DNA of 16,773 nucleotides from Nitrospinota bacterium (GTDB lineage Bacteria; Nitrospinota; Nitrospinia; UBA9942), in contig JACRGN010000085.1 in assembly GCA_016234205.1 (NCBI GenBank), positions 1 to 16,773 on the forward strand. Reading direction: 5' to 3'. The first letter of the stretch is position 1. The number at the start of each line of letters is the position of its first letter. Under the pieces are notes generated by a model that did no database searches, was not told where the DNA came from, and saw only the letters and a list, made by a program, of their open reading frames with translations. This document shows, piece after piece, positions 12,996-16,773 of the stretch. Made by a program: the position numbers and the translations under genes.

Positions 12996-13787
12996 CTATT
13001 TTTTCTTCTTCTCACTCTCATAAATCTTATTCGCCTCTTTTGCTGAGGCATTTTCATGGATAACTGCGCGGATTGCCTTAATCATAGCTACGGGGTGTGC
13101 ATTCTGCCAGATATTCCTTCCAAGATTTACCCCTATGGCACCTTTCTGCATTCCATCATAAACAAATTCTAATACCTCAAGCTCTGTTTCTGTTTTTGGC
13201 CCTCCTGCTATGACAACAGGGACAGGACAACTGTTTACAACCTTATCAAAATTTTCACACCAGTATGTCTTTACAACCTTTGCACCAAGTTCAGCGGCGA
13301 TACGACAGCACAATGCAAGATAACGTGCATCCCTCTTTTCTAACTCTTTACCGACTGCTGTAACTGCCATTACTGGAATACCGTATTCTTCAGCCTCATT
13401 TACAAGGTTTGAGAGGTTCATGAGTGTTTGATGCTCATAGTCACTGCCGATAAATACAGATAAACCAACGGCTGATACATTAAGTCTGATTGCCTCTTTT
13501 ATAGAGGTAGTGATGCCTTCATTGGCGAGGTCTTTGCCCACAACACTGGTGCCACCTGATACCCTTAAGATGATAGGTATGCTGTTGTCAGGCGGGATAC
13601 ACGACCTTAATACCCCCCTCGTAACAAAAAGCGCATCACTGTATTGGAGAAGGGGCTTAATTGTTTCTCCGGGTTTTTCCAGTTTTGATGTGGGACCTAA
13701 AAAGTATCCGTGGTCAATAGGCATAAATAGGCATTTCCCATCAGATTTAATTAATTGTGATAAACGGTTTTTCATTCCCCAATCCAT
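12996..13787 (-). CDS. LsrF-like class I aldolase/thiolase (DeoC/FbaB family)
   Basis: The product is a 263-residue (beta-alpha)8 barrel very like LsrF, the 3-hydroxy-5-phosphonooxypentane-2,4-dione thiolase of autoinducer-2 breakdown. Matching segments are DWGMKNRL, DHGYFLGPT (23-33 region), TRGVLRSCIPP, GSDYEHQ (114-120), PVMAVTAVGKE and GAKVVKTYW. Lys173 in the last is the expected Schiff-base lysine, and Asp25/His26 are near the active site. Phosphate binding would be by the IAGGPKT and GVNLGRN loops. LsrF itself has a longer N-terminus (about 25 residues more). No other lsr gene is here, so the true reaction may be a different aldol or thiolytic cleavage, perhaps paired with the dehydrogenase 8 bp downstream. 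Shine-Dalgarno AGGAGG precedes the ATG. Confidence 0.85.
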   Translation of the reverse strand: MDWGMKNRLSQLIKSDGKCLFMPIDHGYFLGPTSKLEKPGETIKPLLQYSDALFVTRGVLRSCIPPDNSIPIILRVSGGTSVVGKDLANEGITTSIKEAIRLNVSAVGLSVFIGSDYEHQTLMNLSNLVNEAEEYGIPVMAVTAVGKELEKRDARYLALCCRIAAELGAKVVKTYWCENFDKVVNSCPVPVVIAGGPKTETELEVLEFVYDGMQKGAIGVNLGRNIWQNAHPVAMIKAIRAVIHENASAKEANKIYESEKKKK

Positions 13788-13810
13788 ATTAAAATCCTCC
13801 TTTCAATTAT

Positions 13811-13920
13811 AAAGAAGTGTCAGTGAATAGTGTTAGTGTCAGTAAAAAAACTTACATTTTGTTGACATTTACACTAACACTTTTAGGTTTTTATTCTTTT
13901 TCTGTGTTTATCTGTGTCTA
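13811..13920. repeat. Intergenic direct and inverted repeats between aldolase and rarA genes
   Basis: AGTGTCAGT occurs at 13816-13824 and 13835-13843. AGTGTTAGTGT (13829-13839) is the exact reverse complement of ACACTAACACT (13871-13881), an 11-bp stem with a 31-nt loop. Next comes a TCTGTGTTTATCTGTGTCTA segment (13901-13920) reminiscent of the CTGTGTCTC repeats at 91 and 2530, though too short to call the same family. A TTGACA at 13862-13867 lies in this region but has no matching -10 at the right distance. Confidence 0.6.
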
Positions 13921-13945
13921 ATGCCTGATTTTAAATTAAAACATA

Positions 13946-15361
13946 ATGAAATTTTCATGTCAAACAAATTTTCCTCCCTTGAATTCCTTCCTTGATTTTA
14001 CAGGTTATTTATTGCAAAATCGTTATGTGGATTTATTTGATAAGGATATAGAAATAATAAAGAAAAAGATGACCCCGCTTGCGGACAGGATGAGACCCTC
14101 TGTCCTAAAGGATTTTGTCGGACAGCAGCACCTGATAGGGGAGGGTAAGCCTTTAAGGAAGCTGATTGAGAGAGACAGTATAGGCTCTATCATATTCTGG
14201 GGACCTCCCGGTTCAGGAAAGACGACACTTGCAAGGCTTATTGCAAATACAACAAAAAGGAAGTTTGAAGAAATCAGTGCGGTTAATGCAGGTGTTGCAG
14301 ATTTAAGAAGGGTTATCACTATTGCCCAGAGAGAGCTTCAGGCTAAGAAGATAAGGACTATTCTATTTATAGATGAGGTTCATAGGTTTAACAAGGCACA
14401 GCAGGATGCCGTCCTTCCATTTGTGGAAAAAGGTATTATCACAATGATAGGCTCTACAACAGAGAACCCATCTTTTGAGGTAATTCCCGCCCTCCGCTCC
14501 CGATGCCAGATTTTCAGGCTTGAATATCTGTCTTATGAGGATATTAAGTCAATTTTAAACAGGGCAACTGAAGATAGAGAAAAAGGGCTTGGTGAATATA
14601 AATTAAATATAGAGCCTGATGCACTCAATAATGTAATAATTCAGGCAAATGGTGATGCAAGATTTGCATTGAATGCAATAGAGTCCGCAGCATTTTCATC
14701 AGAGCCTGATAGCGAGGGCAATAGAAAGATTACTCCTAAGATTGTAGAGGAGGTATTGCAGAGGGCTTCACTCCTCTATGATAAAATGGGGAGTGAGCAT
14801 TACGACCATGCATCGGCATTTCAGAAATCAATGCGTGGCTCAGACCCTGACGCATCAATTTATTGGCTTGCAAAGATGATTGCAGGCGGTGAAGACCCTC
14901 GCTTTATAGCGAGGAGGCTGATTGTAACTGCCTCTGAAGATGTCGGGAATGCAGACCCAATGGCACTTGTTCTATCAGTCTCTGCCTCTGAGGCGGTAGA
15001 GAAACTTGGCTGGCCTGAGGCAAGGATACCACTATCACAGGCAGTTATTTATGTTGCCACTGCACCAAAGAGCAATTCTGCAATAGCAACTATTGACAAG
15101 GCAATTCACGATATTGAAAAGGATGGAAAGAGTTACCCTGTCCCGGTTCATCTTAAAGACAGCCATTACAGGGATGCCTCAAAATACGGTTTTGGAAAAG
15201 ACTATAAATATCCGCATGAATTTCCAGAACATTATGTAAAGCAGAACTATCTCCCCGATAAGCTAAAGGGGAGAGTTTATTATGAGCCTGATGGACAGGG
15301 GAAAGAGGCAGAGATAAAAGAGAGGCTGGAGAAGATTAGAAAGAAAAAGTATAATAAATGA
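13946..15361 (+). CDS. rarA: Replication-associated recombination protein A (AAA+ ATPase)
   Basis: The product is a RarA/MgsA/WRNIP1 family clamp-loader-like AAA+ ATPase, which acts at stalled replication forks and binds single-stranded DNA-binding protein and DNA ends. Counting from the ATG at 13946 (471 residues): RMRPSVLKDFVGQQHLIG (47-64) opens the family core, Walker A GPPGSGKT is 85-92, Walker B ILFIDE is 138-143 with the following VHRFNKAQQD, sensor 1 GSTTENPSF is 168-176, and sensor 2 lies in GDARFALNAIE. The MgsA C-terminal domain follows (AKMIAGGEDPRFIARRLIVT, ASEDVGNADP, ending GRVYYEPDGQG). The first 27 residues are not family-like. A GTG at 14027 begins VDLFDKD, the usual N-terminus, and is probably the real start, though neither has a clear Shine-Dalgarno. 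Confidence 0.93.
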   Translation: MKFSCQTNFPPLNSFLDFTGYLLQNRYVDLFDKDIEIIKKKMTPLADRMRPSVLKDFVGQQHLIGEGKPLRKLIERDSIGSIIFWGPPGSGKTTLARLIANTTKRKFEEISAVNAGVADLRRVITIAQRELQAKKIRTILFIDEVHRFNKAQQDAVLPFVEKGIITMIGSTTENPSFEVIPALRSRCQIFRLEYLSYEDIKSILNRATEDREKGLGEYKLNIEPDALNNVIIQANGDARFALNAIESAAFSSEPDSEGNRKITPKIVEEVLQRASLLYDKMGSEHYDHASAFQKSMRGSDPDASIYWLAKMIAGGEDPRFIARRLIVTASEDVGNADPMALVLSVSASEAVEKLGWPEARIPLSQAVIYVATAPKSNSAIATIDKAIHDIEKDGKSYPVPVHLKDSHYRDASKYGFGKDYKYPHEFPEHYVKQNYLPDKLKGRVYYEPDGQGKEAEIKERLEKIRKKKYNK

Positions 15362-15395
15362 TGCAGCAAAAAGGCTTTGAGGCATTCAAATAATC

Positions 15396-15548
15396 ATGCC
15401 AAGAATAAACGAGGCGACAGATACTGATCCCTGTTTTACCCTTGCAGGGACAAGTTTAAAGGTAATTGAAAGACTCAAGCAACCCGGCTGGAAAGGGGAG
15501 ATACTTTGCTTTATCAGCACAGTGAGTTATAATTATTCCATTGAATAA
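15396..15548 (+). pseudogene. Decayed N-terminus of a type I R/helicase-like protein, copy 1
   Basis: The frame from ATG 15396 reads MPRINEATDTD, then nine extra residues (15429-15455), then LKVIERLKQPGWK, and runs 50 codons to TAA at 15546. After GWK a frameshift restores GDTLLYQHSEL, to TAA at 15530-15532. The shared ancestral text, close to ERLQQLGWKQGDTLFYQQEY, looks like the N-terminus of a type I restriction R subunit or related helicase, with moderate certainty. The 27-bp insert contains a TCCCTG/CAGGGA hairpin. The same relic recurs at 16194. TATAAT at 15528-15533 inside the relic might serve the downstream DUF4160 gene. Confidence 0.55.
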
Positions 15549-15605
15549 CACACGGAGAGCATTGAATAGCAAAACGAAAAGAGGAATAAATAAAGGAGGG
15601 GTAAG

Positions 15606-15866
15606 ATGCCAGAGATAAGCAGATTTTTTGGCATAGTCATAGCAATGTTTTTTGATGACCACAATCCTCCTCATTTTCATGCAAGATACGGAAGTTATTC
15701 TATAACGATAAAGATTGAGAACTTCGCAATACTGGAAGGGCATTTGCCTCCAAAGGCGTTAGGTCTTGTTATAGAATGGGCAGATATTCATAAAGAAGAA
15801 CTATTTAAAGATTGGGAATTGGCAAAAGATCAGAAGCCCCTGTTTCCAATTGAACCTTTAAGGTAA
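15606..15866 (+). CDS. DUF4160 family protein
   Basis: This is an 86-residue, full-length DUF4160 protein. The family pattern is clear: MPEISRFFGIVIAMFFDDH, then NPPHFHARYG, a short beta region SITIKIENF, GHLPPKALGLVIEWADIHKEEL, and WELAKDQKPLFPIEPL. The invariant PPHFHA histidines suggest a metal or catalytic site. DUF4160 genes are usually beside DUF2442 genes, as here, and the pair is widely regarded as a putative toxin-antitoxin module, though the activity is not well established. A strong Shine-Dalgarno (AAAGGAGGGG) precedes the ATG. The DUF2442 gene follows after 9 bp. Confidence 0.9.
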   Translation: MPEISRFFGIVIAMFFDDHNPPHFHARYGSYSITIKIENFAILEGHLPPKALGLVIEWADIHKEELFKDWELAKDQKPLFPIEPLR

Positions 15867-15875
15867 GGAGGTCTC

Positions 15876-16160
15876 ATGTATTATGATGTTTCAGAAGCAC
15901 GGCATATTGAAGGGTATAAAATTGAACTTGTCTTTAAAAATGGTAAGAAGGGGATTATTGATTTGAAGGAGTATCTTTATAAAGGAGGTGTTTTTAACCG
16001 ATTCTCCGAGATTGAATATTTCAAGCAGTTTTATGTGAACAAAGAGGTCGGGACATTATGCTGGCCCGATGGACTGGATATTGCTCCCGAGACACTTTAC
16101 CACGAGGCAACAGGCGAGTCTCTGCCCGCATGGATGAGACCTGAAAAAACAGCAGCTTAA
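15876..16160 (+). CDS. DUF2442 family protein
   Basis: This is a 94-residue DUF2442 protein: YDVSEARHIEGYKIELVFKN at the start, GKKGIIDLKEYL, then VFNRFSEIEYFKQFYVN and the family signature GTLCWPDGLDIAPETLYHEA. It is the usual partner of DUF4160 and is taken to be the antitoxin or DNA-binding half of the pair, by association only. Its start has a near-perfect Shine-Dalgarno (AAGGAGGT) and lies 9 bp after the DUF4160 stop. The pair sits between two decayed copies of one gene fragment (15396 and 16194). Confidence 0.9.
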   Translation: MYYDVSEARHIEGYKIELVFKNGKKGIIDLKEYLYKGGVFNRFSEIEYFKQFYVNKEVGTLCWPDGLDIAPETLYHEATGESLPAWMRPEKTAA

Positions 16161-16193
16161 TACAAAATGTTGCAATAGCAATAAACAGAATTT

Positions 16194-16378
16194 ATGCCCA
16201 GAATAAACGAAGCAACAGATACGGATTTAAGGTAATTTACCCCGTTAGAAAATCCTTTTCTAATGGGGTTGAAAGACTCCAGCAACTCGGCTGGAAGCAG
16301 GGAGATACTTTGTTTTATCAGCAGGAGTATTCTTTGAGTCTTTATCATCGGGGTTTGTTTAGGGAAAAAGTTGATTAA
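16194..16378 (+). pseudogene. Decayed N-terminus of a type I R/helicase-like protein, copy 2
   Basis: ATG 16194 opens MPRINEATDTDLR and stops at TAA after 13 codons. A 31-bp palindrome (16239-16269) interrupts the sequence, and the frame resumes at 16271 as ERLQQLGWKQGDTLFYQQEY followed by SLSLYHRGLFREKVD, to TAA at 16376-16378. The DNA matches copy 1 (15396) across its length except for the two unrelated palindromic inserts and small indels. After SL the original protein appears lost. Identification as an R-subunit/helicase N-terminus is moderate; a fragment this short could belong to another family. Confidence 0.55.
16239..16269. repeat. 31-bp palindrome inserted in relic copy 2
   Basis: ACCCCGTTAGAAAA (16239-16252) and TTTTCTAATGGGGT (16256-16269) pair over 14 bp with one G-T wobble and a TCC loop. 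Copy 1 of the relic lacks it: GGTAATTGAAAGAC there is continuous. There is no T-run after it, so it is a palindromic insert rather than a terminator. Confidence 0.8.
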
Positions 16379-16400
16379 ACGATTACACTTGTAGTATATT
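16371..16400 (+). promoter_or_regulatory. Possible promoter of the PIN gene
   Basis: TTGATT (16371-16376), an 18-bp spacer and TATATT (16395-16400) precede the ATG at 16409 by 8 bp. Transcription would begin at or next to the start codon, which has no Shine-Dalgarno, so the mRNA may be leaderless. Confidence 0.4.
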
Positions 16401-16408
16401 GTAAACAC

Positions 16409-16773
16409 ATGGAAATGGTTTTTGATTCTTCCACACTGATATTGCTGGCAAAGTCCGAACTATTAGGGGTTATTTCCGAAGATATTCAAATAATAATTCC
16501 AAAAACGGTAAGGGCTGAATGCACCCGCAAAGATACCCTTGATGCTAAATTAATTTCTGCTCTTATCGGTAATCGGAAAATTGAAGTAATTGCAGCAAAT
16601 AAAGAAGCTGTTAGCATGCTGTGCAGGGATTTCAGAATTCATGTGGGCGAGGCTGAATCGCTTGCTATTGCATTAAGAAGAAAACTGCCTCTTGCTGTGG
16701 ATGATTTGCCGACTATAAAGGCATGCAAGATACTAAATGTTAAATTTGCAACAGCAATCCACTTTTTAATAAA
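16409..16773 (+). CDS. PIN-domain protein, partial (cut by window end)
   Basis: A frame from ATG 16409 stays open for 121 codons to the window edge. It starts MEMVFDSSTLILLAKSELL, with the PIN opening Asp6 after a hydrophobic strand. Glu37 follows in IPKTVRAECTR. The central acidic helix is HVGEAESLAIALRRKLPLA (Glu81, Glu83), and the last acidic strand is VDDLPTIKAC (Asp98, Asp99). These fit a PIN-fold, Mg2+-dependent RNase. An antitoxin is not visible upstream: only the relic at 16194-16378 precedes it, so a partner would have to lie beyond the window or be absent. The ATG at 16415 (Met3) is another possible start. Only a few residues of the fold seem missing. Confidence 0.8.
   Translation, partial: MEMVFDSSTLILLAKSELLGVISEDIQIIIPKTVRAECTRKDTLDAKLISALIGNRKIEVIAANKEAVSMLCRDFRIHVGEAESLAIALRRKLPLAVDDLPTIKACKILNVKFATAIHFLI

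Noticed and set aside
12996..13787. A complete autoinducer-2 (lsr) degradation operon
   Set aside because: Only the LsrF-like gene is present; the neighbours are a zinc dehydrogenase and rarA.
13806..13811. Minus-strand TATAAT upstream of the LsrF-like gene
   Set aside because: No -35 match lies at 16-18 bp, and transcription from it would start inside the Shine-Dalgarno at 13796-13801.
13946..14026. A 27-residue N-terminal extension of RarA as a real domain or targeting sequence
   Set aside because: It does not resemble the family, has no Shine-Dalgarno at its ATG, and a GTG at 14027 gives the normal family N-terminus.
16239..16269. Palindrome as a terminator of the DUF4160/DUF2442 pair
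   Set aside because: There is no T-run, it lies 80 bp after the stop within a gene relic, and the other relic copy lacks it, which fits an insertion better.
16157..16408. Minus-strand 83-codon frame before the PIN gene
   Set aside because: It covers the decayed relic and its palindrome on the opposite strand and has no family resemblance or ribosome-binding site.
1..16773. CRISPR array, tRNA, rRNA, insertion-sequence transposase or known riboswitch
   Set aside because: I looked for regularly spaced repeats, tRNA-like arms, transposase motifs and familiar riboswitch cores and found none; the repeats present are dispersed or paired, not arrayed.

Overview
This is a gene-dense, AT-rich (roughly 60% A+T by eye) bacterial window of 16.8 kb with about 20 intact genes, one gene cut by the right edge, several decayed gene relics and many short repeats. 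The mix suggests a Gram-negative-type anaerobe of the Nitrospirota/Desulfobacterota sort: a CooC-like CO dehydrogenase maturation ATPase, a radical SAM/SPASM protein with a protochlorophyllide-reductase-like tail, a membrane-anchored TlpA/ResA thioredoxin, two lipoproteins and RarA. The phylum is an inference from gene content; there is no marker gene to settle it.

Layout. 1-161: hairpin and repeat DNA. 162-2364: a DUF2851 protein and a small CxxC/CxxC protein (+), convergent with ridA (-). 2365-2570: an inverted pair of a repeat that is also found at 91-120. 2571-3741: cooC-like ATPase (+), convergent with an XRE-family regulator (-). 3742-4007: a regulatory region with a near-consensus promoter, shared operator-like octamers and a GCGAAGC hairpin repeat. 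4008-5316: two tandemly duplicated serine-linker lipoproteins and a secreted protein (+). 5356-5961: a small protein and a DUF5618/HEPN-like protein (-), with their own promoter. 6022-7093: TlpA/ResA-like thioredoxin and a Cys-rich membrane protein (-). 7194-7377: a RelE/ParE toxin relic (+). 7383-8813: DUF5939/class III nucleotide cyclase (-), divergent from a SAM-dependent methyltransferase (8923-9618, +). 9638-9771: a nested palindromic element. 9832-11100: radical SAM-SPASM-PCP_red fusion (+). 11090-11849: ribbon-helix-helix antitoxin and DUF3368 PIN toxin (-). 11962-13787: LsrF-like aldolase/thiolase and zinc-dependent dehydrogenase (-). 13946-15361: rarA (+). 15396-16378: two decayed copies of the same gene N-terminus flanking an intact DUF4160/DUF2442 pair. 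16409-end: a PIN-domain protein (+, partial).

How it fits together. The window mixes housekeeping genes (ridA, rarA), redox/cofactor genes (CooC, TlpA with its partner, radical SAM) and a sugar-phosphate-type enzyme pair with toxin-antitoxin-like modules: RHH/PIN, DUF4160/DUF2442, small protein/DUF5618, a PIN gene and a RelE relic. Short repeats and palindromes occupy most longer intergenic gaps. The most unusual structures are the two gene relics, each broken by a different small palindrome at nearly the same point and together bracketing a toxin-antitoxin-like pair; the 134-bp nested palindrome before the radical SAM gene; and the repeat that places TATAAT just upstream of two unrelated genes.
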